A stretch of DNA of 64,000 bases from Torreya grandis (lineage: Eukaryota > Streptophyta > Pinopsida > Cupressales > Taxaceae). A model generated the notes under the pieces. The model saw nothing but the letters and a program-made list of their open reading frames with translations, had not been told where the DNA came from and ran no database searches. The first letter of the stretch is position 1; every line of letters begins with the position of its first letter. Below, one piece after another: positions 50,461 through 62,066 of this stretch. The stretch spans positions 107,501 to 171,500 of the forward strand of contig JARHVA010004908.1 in the NCBI GenBank assembly GCA_037957365.1, in the 5' to 3' direction. The position numbers and the translations under genes were made by a program.

Positions 50461-53400
50461 TATTAACCAATTTGACCCCCAAGTCAAATTAAGTAAAACA
50501 CCTACACATTTAAAATTTTTAATAGGTAATTATGGGTGTTTTTTGTACACCATGGTCCTAATTAGGTTAAATCATGTAATCTAATATGTCTAAACTATGT
50601 AACATTTGCCTAAAGCCTTCCTAAGTCATTTTATATCACCTTTTTGGGTCATTTAATGACATATACAATTTTAATGAAGGGAAAAGTGTGTCAAGGTGTT
50701 TTTAAAACATCATAAATGTTATAAGGATGTCATATAATTGTTTATAACTAAATATTTGTTAGGTTCAACGTTAAAAAGGAGAATAAAGGCTTTTAAAAGG
50801 TCATTTTCAAGTAATTATATAGACTATACGATACATTGGCACGTGTTTGTATTTTAAGAGTGTATCTTGGAATTTGTAATGTTAATTTACATGATAATAA
50901 TGTTTTTAAATCTTAAATAATTATTAAAACCATTCTCCTACTCCCATCACTCTCTTGGAAGACTCTATAGGGTCAACTAATTTTATGCTGATATAGACAA
51001 GAGAGGAGTTAGTTTGAATGCAACTAAGAGGTGAAAGTATAATATTTGTAATCTCATTTCATGTCAATATTATTAATATTGGTGACTCATTCTTCATGAA
51101 AAAACACTAAGAAGATATGGTGCTTGGAAAGAGGTTTAAAATCTCACCACCTAGTAATTTTGATAGGCTTCACTGATAAAATGGATTCTTTACTACAAAG
51201 TGGATGTAGAGGAAGTATGATATGGGCATAATATGTAATATAGTGATATTAAATCAATTAATATTGAAAATTTATATGTAAAATTTCCATTTTACTTTCA
51301 TATGTCATATTTTTTCCTCTTTGGGTGATGGACTCTAATATGGCCAACATGTACTTTCAAAGTTTCAACGTTTATGAGTTTAAATCAAATGGTAATGTCA
51401 TGGAAGGATGCCACTATTAAGATGAGATAATAGTGAGATAAACACAATGGTATAACTCATCCATGTATGGGATATGTCCAAGCCTTGAAGTTTTATTGGT
51501 ATGTTCATAGTGTGAAAGAAGCTGATATAAAGGCCTGCAGTATTGATTGTAGGATATTCACATCATGGAAGCCTTCATAGCTTATGAAACATATAGAGTC
51601 CACTCTATATTCATTTATATTGCACGATTAAAATACATTATTGAAATTAATAAACTTATATACCTCATTTCAACATATGGTATGAGTGTGAACAAAGAAG
51701 GTTACACCCAAGATTGTAAAAATGGGTTTGGGATAGAGTTTAAGAGACCTTGGAAGGATTTGAACCCATTAAAATCCTTATCCTTGGTCTAAGAATCTAA
51801 AAAGGGTATTTGTGGTAATGGTGTGCTCAATTATATATCATAACAACACATACATCTTATTCAGAGAGGAAATGTTTAAAATGGGACACCTTACCTTAAT
51901 TTCTCTGAAATAGTTCTATGCCTTACATAGTTTCATGCCATAATAGAGGAATTTGAGGACTAGGCTAGTCAAATCACTTCATCATTTTAGTTTAGGCCTA
52001 GAAGGAAACATTCCAAAGTAAAAATAATTAATTTTATTGAAGGATGATTATTATTATATTATGTTTTAACTCATTCTATGATTGAATAGAAACATTCAGT
52101 GTATATGATGCCTATTAGTGAAAACCAACTTTAAAATAATTTGCAAGTAGAGTTAATGCATTATTGAAGAGTGATACATGATCTCAAATCATTAAATGAA
52201 TCCATTAAATCATTTAATATGTACTATTGATATATAAAATGGATGAATTTTGTGTATTACATAGTATTCAATCATGATGTACACCTATAGATGACCTTTC
52301 CTAGCCAAATCATGGTCTTAAGCCTTTTAGGCCTAAAAACTATCTCAAGGTTCTTGGACATATAAACACTTTTAAATGATAAAATATAGTTATATAAAAA
52401 TTAGATAACCCTAAATAAATATTAATTAATATTAAATCACATGTGTTTCTTGTCATATGGTAACCTATAAGGTCTTCAAGCAAATAGTCACATATAACTA
52501 TGTGCTAATAATTCCAAGTTTTGTTGGTGTATGAAGTGCATTCTAATAATTAAGTGATATAGATAGGAAAAATTTGATTATATAATAATTTTTATAGGAA
52601 TTTATCATGATTTAAAATTTATATATAGTTTCAAGTCACTCTCACATTATGTCCAAGGGTAGAGTTTGCAATCTGTACATCCTTCAATCTAATGCACCAA
52701 CTTGTGTAGTGAAGAAACCATGATATGAAGAGATGGATAATGGTATGATTGGACATGGTTAGACTATTAAAGGTTAAATTTAAGGTAATAAACGTGTAAA
52801 TTATGTTTTAGAGACACTATGACCATCTCTCAATTGGTTTCATATACAGAGTAGTAAGGCAGTCTATTGATCTGACATTGCTTACAAAAAGTATCATGTG
52901 GAAGCCTCTTAATGAAGGTTTAAAATTTTAAATAATAGGTGATAGTGTTGAATTATTTCCTGTATTCATAATATCATAAATAATACAACATTTAAATGTT
53001 GACAAGTAGGGGTAAGGTTGGGGCAAAATTTTTAGACTGTACACACAATCCTAGCTTGAGGGCTAATTTGGAGAAATTGAAGGGTTGAAGACGATAGAGA
53101 GGTTATCTAACATAAATACATGGTAAAAATGGTAACTCTGACTGAATTTAAGTATTAATGACATATATTTATCCCATATAATAGCGGATATACCCTTTAT
53201 TTTATCTAAGAATTGAAGCACTCTCCAAGTAAGACACTTTACAAACCTATCCATGATTGGAGAAGGAAGAAAGGGAGAGATAAGAGAGTCTTGGAGATAA
53301 TATTAAATGGTGTGTATAGGTTTAATTTTATGTGAACAAGTTATAAAATAAACCTATAGGTACTAATACCACTCAGAGGTAGTTATGGTCAACTAGAGCA

Positions 53401-54660
53401 TAGTCAGGCCTATTAGGCTTATACTAGGCCTAAGCCCTAATGAGGCTCAATTTCATTTATAAGATAAAATTAAATTTCCAAAATAGTTTTAAACATTTTT
53501 AGGAAATATATAAGCTTTATTTGATTCTTTTATCTAAAAATTAATATCATAGATATGCCATTTTGTCCTAAAAACACCTCAGGGGTACTCAGAATGCCTT
53601 TTTAAACTTGAGGGCCACTTTATTTTGTTCATACTAGTAAGAAAAATATGAATGAGACTCCAAGGATTTATTAATTTTTAAATAGGGTTACTATTTTTCT
53701 CTCAATAGGATTTGTTTATTTCAACATCAAAATTTTATGAACAATCCTTAATAGTCCAGGACACTAGAAATCCTCCTAAAACCCTCATTCTGACCTGATG
53801 GTGAAGACATGAATATTTTTTCATCCATATGTGGTAAAATTATTAAAAAAATGATCTAAACATTTTTATGAGTCTCATAGGCTCCTTGATGTTCGTTTGA
53901 TATGTATTGTATTCTATATAAACATATGTAGTATGAGGTTTTATACATATTTTGATGTTTTCTATAAGTGTAAAGGAGAATTCATGGATTGCAATAATTT
54001 TAAGAGGTAATTAGAGAATTTTTATAACCTATAATATCAATTTATTACTTTATTAAGTAAATAAAATATTTCTTCTATACCTATCACTTCAGGTAGTCTA
54101 AGCTAACATAGTGAGAATGGACATGACTATCTAATATGAAAAGTGAGAAATGTGAAAATGAAGCTATGAAGGTCTATTTTATATGATAGAGGAAAAATAT
54201 GTATTAAAAAAGTGTACTAAAATATATAAAATTAATAACTCCATGATAAAATGAAATCCACCTAGTTGACAAGTGTAAAGACAAGCTAAAAAAGACTAAT
54301 GAATGACTGCTAGTGAGTGAACACAAGTGTCAAGAAATATACCATCATATAGGTAAGTGTATAAGGACTATTACCATAAGGTTCCCACCTTTCCATTACA
54401 ATTTAAATGTGTCTAAAAACCCTATGTTAGTTTCAATCATTTAATGGAAATCTTCATCATCATGGCAGTTTCAAAGAGGAAAGTGAAGAGTCTTTATGCC
54501 ACTTTGAGGGAGAATGACATATTTGTGATGGGTATCTATCTAAGAAAACTTATTGACTTATTTTAAACCTCATTTAATTTATTTTAAACTATTTTTTGTA
54601 TTTTTACATCTATCTTTGTGACCCTTCCACTTCTTCTCTTCTTTCTCTTTTCCAATGCTC

Positions 54661-54667
54661 TATAAAT
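54661..54667 (+). promoter_or_regulatory. Putative TATA box, F LTR B
   Basis: TATAAAT after a CT-rich tract, before GCATGCCCTTTT; conserved with LTR A. Confidence 0.55.
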
Positions 54668-55221
54668 GCATGCCCTTTTGGTAATTATAAGTAGGACACA
54701 CCTTATATGGAGAAGCGTTGCTAGTTTGACACCTTATTTTATCCTTTGAATAATACATATGAAGTTTATTTAATCTATATAATGTTTTTCCTAAGTGTGT
54801 TACCTAGTTTATAATTGATGATCATGCTCTCCTTGCTTCTATATTGCCCTTTGCATGTTTTTGTGTAAGGATATCACTATGAAAAGTCTTATAAAGTTTA
54901 TTTTTTTTTGAGTGTATATTTAAGTGTGAGAGGGATTATTAGAGTCTATTATCTAACCTTATTTTCACCCAAATATATATGTGCATATAAATCTTCCTTT
55001 ATAATAAATACTAATGATACAAGGGTATATAAGTGAGGTTAGTTTTAGCAATTTTCATTCTTAGTGTATATGCAAGTGTGCTTATGGAATGATATGTCAG
55101 TATATCACCTCACTAGTATCAGTTTAATTTATGCTTATTTCTTCCATTTTCACCCCCCAAGTGATTGGTTTATTTTAGGGTGTGATATTAAGGATCAATC
55201 TAGGGAGTTATCCCTTAGACC

Positions 55222-55237
55222 TAGAGGTCTACCTCTA
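55222..55237 (+). other. Conserved hairpin in F LTR B tail
   Basis: TAGAGGTCTACCTCTA, the same 7-base arms as in LTRs A and C. Confidence 0.65.
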
Positions 55238-55434
55238 TGATAGACAACCCACAGGACTAGAGGTATTCTAATGTTGCCCAAATCTTAGAGTAAGATTGAA
55301 AAACCAAATATAGGGTAAATTTTTTGGTGAAAATAGCTATGGCACACCCTTGGTACCAAATTCCAAAAGAGCGGAAATATTGTTGTTGTGTCTTTCCTCT
55401 TATCAGCTTTTGGAATCATGAAAACAAGCACCAA

Positions 55435-55452
55435 TGGCGACTCCAAATGAAA
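55435..55452 (+). other. Primer binding site, F internal B
   Basis: TGGCGACTCCAAATGAAA, one base after the LTR end. Confidence 0.6.
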
Positions 55453-55534
55453 TATTCTAGTTGTAAGCAACTCAAGTATCTATTATTGAATATTTTTATC
55501 AAGTATTGTTCTCTAATTGAATAATGAATTTAAT

Positions 55535-57060
55535 ATGTATGGTTATGATTATAATACCTACTATACACCTCCCTATCAACCTTGTTATAAACCAAATTAT
55601 ATCCCTTAATACCCCTATCAAAATTTATATTAGTCTTATGAGCGATGGCGGCCCTATGGTCATCCTATGCCTTCTCCATATGAAAAACATGTTGTTGAGA
55701 ATCCCTATGAGGAAGGATATAAATATGAACATCAATATGTACCTTCATATTATCCCAAATATGACTCCTACCATCCTTGTCAAGAAGTGTCTCATCTCAA
55801 CTTGATTCTTATCATTCTTGTTATGAGGAATCAAATGACCCCATTGATTGTAGATAAAGATATTTCAAACCAAAATATGAATTCCTAGTTCTAAAAATTT
55901 AAGCTCATCATAATAAAAAATATTACACTCCTCCTCTTACTTCAACCCCATCTCATATCAAATACTTATTGGCACTCATGCCAAGATTACTAGATAGTGA
56001 AGAAAAGATGAGAATATGGGATGTTGATTTTCATGTGTTCCCTAACCATTTCATGTAGTGGTTAAGATGTCTATTGAGAAGTATATGGAAATTTGGGAAG
56101 TGGTTGAAGAGGGAACTCAATTTTATATCAATAGTCAGTTCTACTTGGCAAAAAAGTGTTTTTAATGCTCAATAGATAGACTACGAATGTAGGAAGACCA
56201 AGAGCTTAAAAGTGAGCCTGTAATTGTTGAGGAGCCTCAAGAAGGATATGACCAAGGTAAAAATATTGTTGAAGAAGGTGTTTTTCATAATTTATAACCC
56301 AAATTATCATATCCCTATAATTCCATTCAATAAATCTTCATTTCCAAACCCATTCACAAGCCATCCATCACATATCATACTCCCTCGCTAGCCATTGAGC
56401 CTATCCATCACTCTCCCACCTCATATATTCTTGAAAGAGAGCCTATCTTATGGGAGGTAAGTGAAAAATAATAAGATCAATTATCAGTTGACCAATAATA
56501 TGCTTCAAGTTATTATGAAGAATAAATCACCATAGGTACCCCCTTGGTGAAAATAAGTGTAATTCAATCTTCTTGAGTGGAGAAGAGGATGTTGAAATTA
56601 ATATTGTAACTATTCACAAATAATTTGGTCAAGGTATGAGAGAAGAGGTTATTGAGAATGATTCCATATCTTCTAATTTATTTTATGTGCATGAGAAGGA
56701 AAAAAAACCTATATCTCCTACTATCCAAGTTGAAGATAAAGTGAAGAGGTGGTGGTTCTCAAAGAGAAGGAGAGCAAGGATGATTGGCAGTAGCAGATGA
56801 GGTTTTTTCAAGAAATTTAAGATATTTTCCAAGTTTATGTCCAAGTACATAAGAATATGGAACAATAGGTTTCAATGGATGATAATGATTAAGATTGGGT
56901 GGACTATGCAATTATCCTTGATGAGCTTAAGGAACTTACAACTGGTAAACAACCTGATCTCTCTCAAAGCACCATGTAAATCAAGGAGGTATGTTTTGTT
57001 GAAACACCATGGGAATTTGTAACTAAGGAGTCTCATGAGAAGGTTGATGTTTATAAGTGA
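55535..57060 (+). pseudogene. F internal B relic gene (unrecognised)
   Basis: The ATG at 55535 starts MYGYDYNTYYTPPYQP, a Tyr/Pro-rich N-terminus continuing to YHPCQEVSH with only one TAA and one TAG, both at positions where Gln is plausible. After a one-base shift come KPKYEFLVLK, LLALMPRLLDSEEKMRIWD and DFHVFPNHF. Next is a part matching internal A (SIDRLRM, EDQELKSEP, VEEPQEGYDQ), and finally DLSQSTM and KEVCFVETPWEF near 56960-57020. It resembles the Tyr/Pro-rich start of the E2 gene. No known domain is recognised. It is better preserved at the N-terminus than copy A. Confidence 0.55.
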
Positions 57061-57507
57061 AAGAGGATTTCACCTTTATAGGTGATCTCTTTTTATCTTC
57101 ATTGATTACATTGAGGATCATTCCAAGAAGATTGGCAAACATCATGAAGAAGTTGGAGATATAAATGCCAAGGACCCAAAGGAAATATTTATCATTCACT
57201 CCTTAATTTCATAGAATAATAAATGTTTAAATATTCCCCTTTGATCTAGGAGGAAGATATTCATTCACGTTAGTTTGTGATTAGCTTAGTTTACTTAAGT
57301 TTGGTTGGTGTTTTCCTAAGTATTCTTAAGAACACATGTGTGTTTTATTAGGTGTGTTGTTTTATGTGTTGTTTTCTATTTTTTCATGTAGTTTTAAATT
57401 AAATTTAGTGTAATATTTGTGTATAGGTGACTCCATATCCCAATTAATAAGAGTAGGCTATCAATCTTTGGCATAGCTAGCTTGTCACCCCTAGGAATCA
57501 CCAATAA
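57061..57507 (+). other. F internal B 3' untranslated region
   Basis: No gene. It contains GTATTCTTAAGAACAC (57320-57335), a variant of the inverted repeat in internal A, and ends gaatcaccaataa before the LTR. Confidence 0.5.
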
Positions 57508-59706
57508 TGTTGACTAATTTGACCACAAGTCAAATTAGGTCAACCCTATATAGTTTAAAACTTTATATATTAGTCTAATATGGTATTCCACATGTCTCAT
57601 GGTCATATTGAATTCATTTAATGTGATTTAGCTTGGTCATTATTCCTTTGTGTCATTTTATGTCATATAAGGTCACTTTTAAGTCATTAAATGATTTTTT
57701 ACAAATTTACTATGGAGGAAAATTGTGTAAAAGGGTACTTAAATGTCCCATGTGTTATTAGGTGTTATAATAACTATTTAATAACTAAAATTTGTATGGG
57801 TCTACATTGAGATCAAGACAATAGTTGAAAAGAGGTAATTTACAGTTGAATGTATGGCTTGCGTAGTAGATTTGGCATGTGGGAATACTTATACAATGAC
57901 CCTTTAGGTCCATTTAACTCACTTCCACACTTTATCAACCTTGAATATCTCAAAAATGGCATAAAAATATTATATTATTCCATCTCTCTCCTAGATAGGT
58001 ACAAATAGTCAACCAGTCTTTGCATGGTACAGATAGGAGGAGGTGAGTGAAGTAAAATGATATTGACTGATGATAAAAATCCTTGTCTAATTAAAATAAA
58101 TGGAAATATTTTAATTTTTTTTCTTACCCTCTATTAACCATGGTTAATAATGTTTTTGACTATTTCCTACCTGCTCATTACCATACCCTTCAAAATTTCT
58201 TTCTATTTGCATTGGTCTATACAAACTAGGTCTTGCACATGTTTTTAGAGTGTGAAAATTATTATCACATGATCCTCAATAATTTTTTCATGAAAATAAG
58301 TCAAATAATTGACATTAATTATCAGATTTTACTAAGAGGACTCTGTTGAAGTTACAGATCAGTGTTTTAACTTCTTGCAGAATTATTCTCTTGCAGTAGC
58401 TCCATAACAAAAATAAAATGATTGAATTAAAAATATGATAATGGTGATAAATTTTAATTCATGAATTTTATTTTTATAAGGAATTTTAAGCATGAATTTA
58501 AATTTCTAACATATACACACAATCAAATTTCATATAATTATCACCTATAGTTAGGTGAAACCAACATTGACTAGTCATGGGGATGAAACGAGGAGGTTTC
58601 AATATGGTAAAAGGAATACCAAGGTGTGATAAATGAGATTAAACCATTAAAAGGTGATAAAAATTATTTTCATAACTATCTTGGTACATATATTCACATA
58701 CCTTTCCTTCATAGTCCTATATCTGAAATGTACACCTACAAGAAGTTTCAATAGAGGCTAAATAGAGTTGACTAGAAGGTGTCTGAAATTGTTTAAAATC
58801 TCACATAGGTCTAAAAACATTAAGAGTGTCATAGTAATAATTTTTTAGTGATAAGGTTTAAAACAAAATTGAATCCTATTCCCACATGTTAATAAGAGTT
58901 TAAGAGGGACAACTTACCTTAATTCCTCTAAATTAGGATTTCACCCTTATTTAGTGTTATCTTGTCATAAAGAGTTTGGAGGTTTATACAGGTTTGATTA
59001 TTTCCATCATGAAGAACAAGCATAGTGGAAATGACTTATAAAATAAAATTTTTGTTTGGTTAAGATAAATTTATGTAATCGGGCTTCCAATTCAATCAAT
59101 CTTTCACTATAGACTTTCAATGTCATTTATAGTACTTTGAAACCCAAGTGACCTTTCAATACAATAAGACATAATAAAAAGATACCTTCATGAAAAGTGA
59201 TCTCATATGATGAGAAATGGAACTAGTGGACAAAAAATAAATTGAGGGGTTTTATGTTTATGTTTTTTATAGATATTATCACATATAAGGTCTTGAAATC
59301 TCCTAAATGACACCTACAAGCTAATTGTAGACTGATGGCATATTGTAGATTGGTAGTTTGGGTGTTAGCTTTAAGCCCTAGGCATGATATGAATGTGTTT
59401 GAATATGAGATTATCTTAAGAAATATCAGAAGGGAATAATAATTTAAAAAAAGGTTAGTATGAAACATTCAACATATAAGACACCCCAGATCTTACTTGA
59501 AATGGGAACTTACAATTCAACTACAGATTAGACCTACACAAGTGGAGAGAGGTGTGAGATTTGAGATGTTGATAGAAGTATGGGGTGTTGGACATGTTTG
59601 ATAATACCTTAAAAATTTTGATATCCATATCACATGGTAGGGTAAGGAAATAGGGAAAATTTTAATTTTAACCTTCAACCTACAGTCATGACTCAAAGTC
59701 CCTGCA

Positions 59707-59874
59707 CAATCACTATCATATAAGATTTGTCTTAGAGTTTATGAAGTTGTGGATGATAGAAAGTTTATCTAACCATGAAATTTGGTATATCAATCACTAT
59801 CATATAAGGTTTGTCTTAGAGTTTATGAAGTTGTGGATGATAGAAAGTTTATCTAACCATGAAATTTGGTATAT
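59707..59874. repeat. 84-bp tandem duplication in F LTR C
   Basis: Two copies, 59707-59790 and 59791-59874, starting caatcactatcatataag, with one visible difference. Much younger than the LTR itself. Confidence 0.95.
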
Positions 59875-61950
59875 AAGGTAAATAACACCTAATTAATCTC
59901 TCCATTAATTCAAAATGGTAGGACAAATAGGGTTGATAACCTTTATTCTATCTCTCATAGAGGTCACTCCCTAACAGACCACCGTATAGGTTTGTCATGA
60001 AGATGGTAAGAAAGTGTGCTAGGGAGTCTCAAGTCCATTGAATTATGATGTCCATAGTTGGAATAAAATTTTAATAGTATATATAAGACCTCACAATAAA
60101 AAAAAACCCACTTATATATGGTTATGAGTAACTTGAGTATAGTCAGGCCTATTAGGCCTAGACTAGGCTTAAACCCTAATGAGATTATAATTCATTTCTA
60201 GGACCAAACAAACATTCCAGTCTACCTGGGAACCTTTAAGGGGAGGTATAAGGTTGTTTCAAACTATCAGTTTCTAGGGGAAGTATACAATTCAGTCAGA
60301 TTTGGCCTATTTAACCTTAAACCTATTTAGAATGCACTCAAAATATTGATAGGCCAAATTTAAGAGCTCACACCTATTCAAACACATTTCACGGTGACCT
60401 AAGGAGCTAGGCATGGTTGAAGGAGGTTCCTAACATAATTTTAGTGGTATTTTTTAAGGATTTGGACATCTAATTTTTATGAAAAATTGTTAATACTCCA
60501 CACATGATAAGACCTTACTAAACCCTTAGTTTTTACTTGATGGAGAAGATAAGAAATAAGATTAATCCTATGAGGTATTTTGGTCTATAAATGGTTTTTA
60601 AATTATATAGGAATATCTCAAGATATTTCCCATCTAGTTGGTTTGTACCTTGTATAGATAAGGTGAAAATAGGGTTTATTGTAGGATTTTGTGTGTGTTT
60701 TAGGTGAAGAGAGATTTACAGAGTGATAAATATTTGGGGAGGTCAATTGGGACTTTACATAACTCCATATTAATATTTATCGCAACATATGGACATGGAA
60801 ACACTTCTTCTACATAGTTCACTGTAGGTAGTCTTTGGTAGAAAATGGAGATGGAGAGTGACTGCCAAGTGAGAAGATGAGAAGTTAAATTAGGGGTCAT
60901 TTTAAGGTTTGATTCATGTATTATAAGGTATATGGGTCATATTAAATTTTCCTAACACCTCTTCCATGGATCTGTTTGAGCAACTAAAGGCCACTTGGGT
61001 GACAAATGTGAAAAAAAATTGAAAGAGGGATAATGAATGACTACAGATGTTGAGAGCAAGTGTCAATAAAAATTATATGAGTTAGAGACACATATAAGTA
61101 ATATCATGGAATTTTTATATGCCCTCATTGATAGTGAATATGTGTTAAATATCCCTATTCCTATTTCAAGTAGTCAAAATATGCCTAATCATGAAGGCAT
61201 TTGAAGGTCTCTACACCAAGTTTAGAGATTTATCATGCTTTAGGTTGACACTTGTCCAAGATGAAATTATATCCCTCAATTATATAATTAATTATCCTAT
61301 AATGTAATTGGTTCTCATTCCTTGACATGTGGCATTATGACTATTGAGCTCCACTTCTCTCTCTCCTCTCACACATTCTATAATTGCAAGCCATTTTGGC
61401 TCTTGTATGGTAATTCTACACCTATTATGGTGAATTAATTATGGTTATATATTGTAATTTTCCTTTGAATAATATTTTAAATCTATTTTTAAGTTTGCAA
61501 ACCTCTAATCTAAGTGTGTTAAGTGGTGCATGGTGAAGTCTAGTGATAAGAATCTATCATTTCCTTCTCTTTATCCTTTCATGTTTTATGTAAGTATTTA
61601 TCACTCTAACATGTCATATAGACTGTAGTAGTTTTTTTAACTAACTTAAACTAAACAAGTAGTCTTAATTTTTACATTTTGACCTATGATTCACTTACCT
61701 TGAGTATTTTCATGCATATCACCTCCATATTTGAAATACTAAGGTTAGAACAATTCAAGATTTTAAGATTAGTGTTATGAGTCTTGTATCTTAGTGAACT
61801 TGTATGGTAATATTGTTGGTATTTTTTTGGTGTATCAGCCCTTTATAATATATTAATTTCACATATAATTATATACCTTTTCACATAAACAATCAGTTAG
61901 TGTATGTGATAATCACTTAAGGATCAATCTAGGGAGCTAGCTCTTAAACT

Positions 61951-61966
61951 TAGAGGTCTACCTCTA
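61951..61966 (+). other. Conserved hairpin in F LTR C tail
   Basis: TAGAGGTCTACCTCTA, conserved despite the divergence of LTR C from A and B. Confidence 0.65.
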
Positions 61967-62066
61967 CTACAAGCAACCCACAGGCCTAGAGGTATTCCAA
62001 TGTTACCCAAATATTAGAGTAGGCTTGAAAAATCAACTCTAAGATGAAATATTTGGTGACAATAGG

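Larger units (their letters stand above)
50461..55433 (+). repeat. F LTR B
   Basis: 4973 bp, uninterrupted, shared by both units. It starts TATTAACCAATTTGACC (from TGTTGACC) and ends AAGCACCA. Putative TATA box at 54661-54667. Short open frames inside have no shared counterpart in LTR A, and I do not treat them as genes. Confidence 0.8.
33849..62066 (+). mobile_element. F array: LTR-internal-LTR-internal-LTR
   Basis: Three direct copies of a roughly 5-kb LTR alternate with two related internal regions of about 2.35 and 2.07 kb. LTR A is 33849-48114 (interrupted by X), internal A 48115-50460, LTR B 50461-55433, internal B 55434-57507, and LTR C 57508-62066 (3' truncated). Each LTR starts like TGTTGACTAATTTGACC; A and B end in AGCACCA, followed one base later by a TGGCGACTC-type primer binding site. 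Units A and B are more alike than either is to C. Such a chain is the expected product of unequal recombination between LTRs of related elements. No enzymatic domain is seen. Confidence 0.75.
57508..62066 (+). repeat. F LTR C, 3' truncated
   Basis: Starts TGTTGACTAATTTGACC. It is clearly related to LTRs A and B but more diverged than they are from each other, so it belongs to another subfamily. It stops at ggtgacaata (62066), about 110 bp short of the expected end, and continues as R sequence. TATA-like TATAATT lies at 61379-61385. An 84-bp tandem duplication lies at 59707-59874. Confidence 0.72.
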
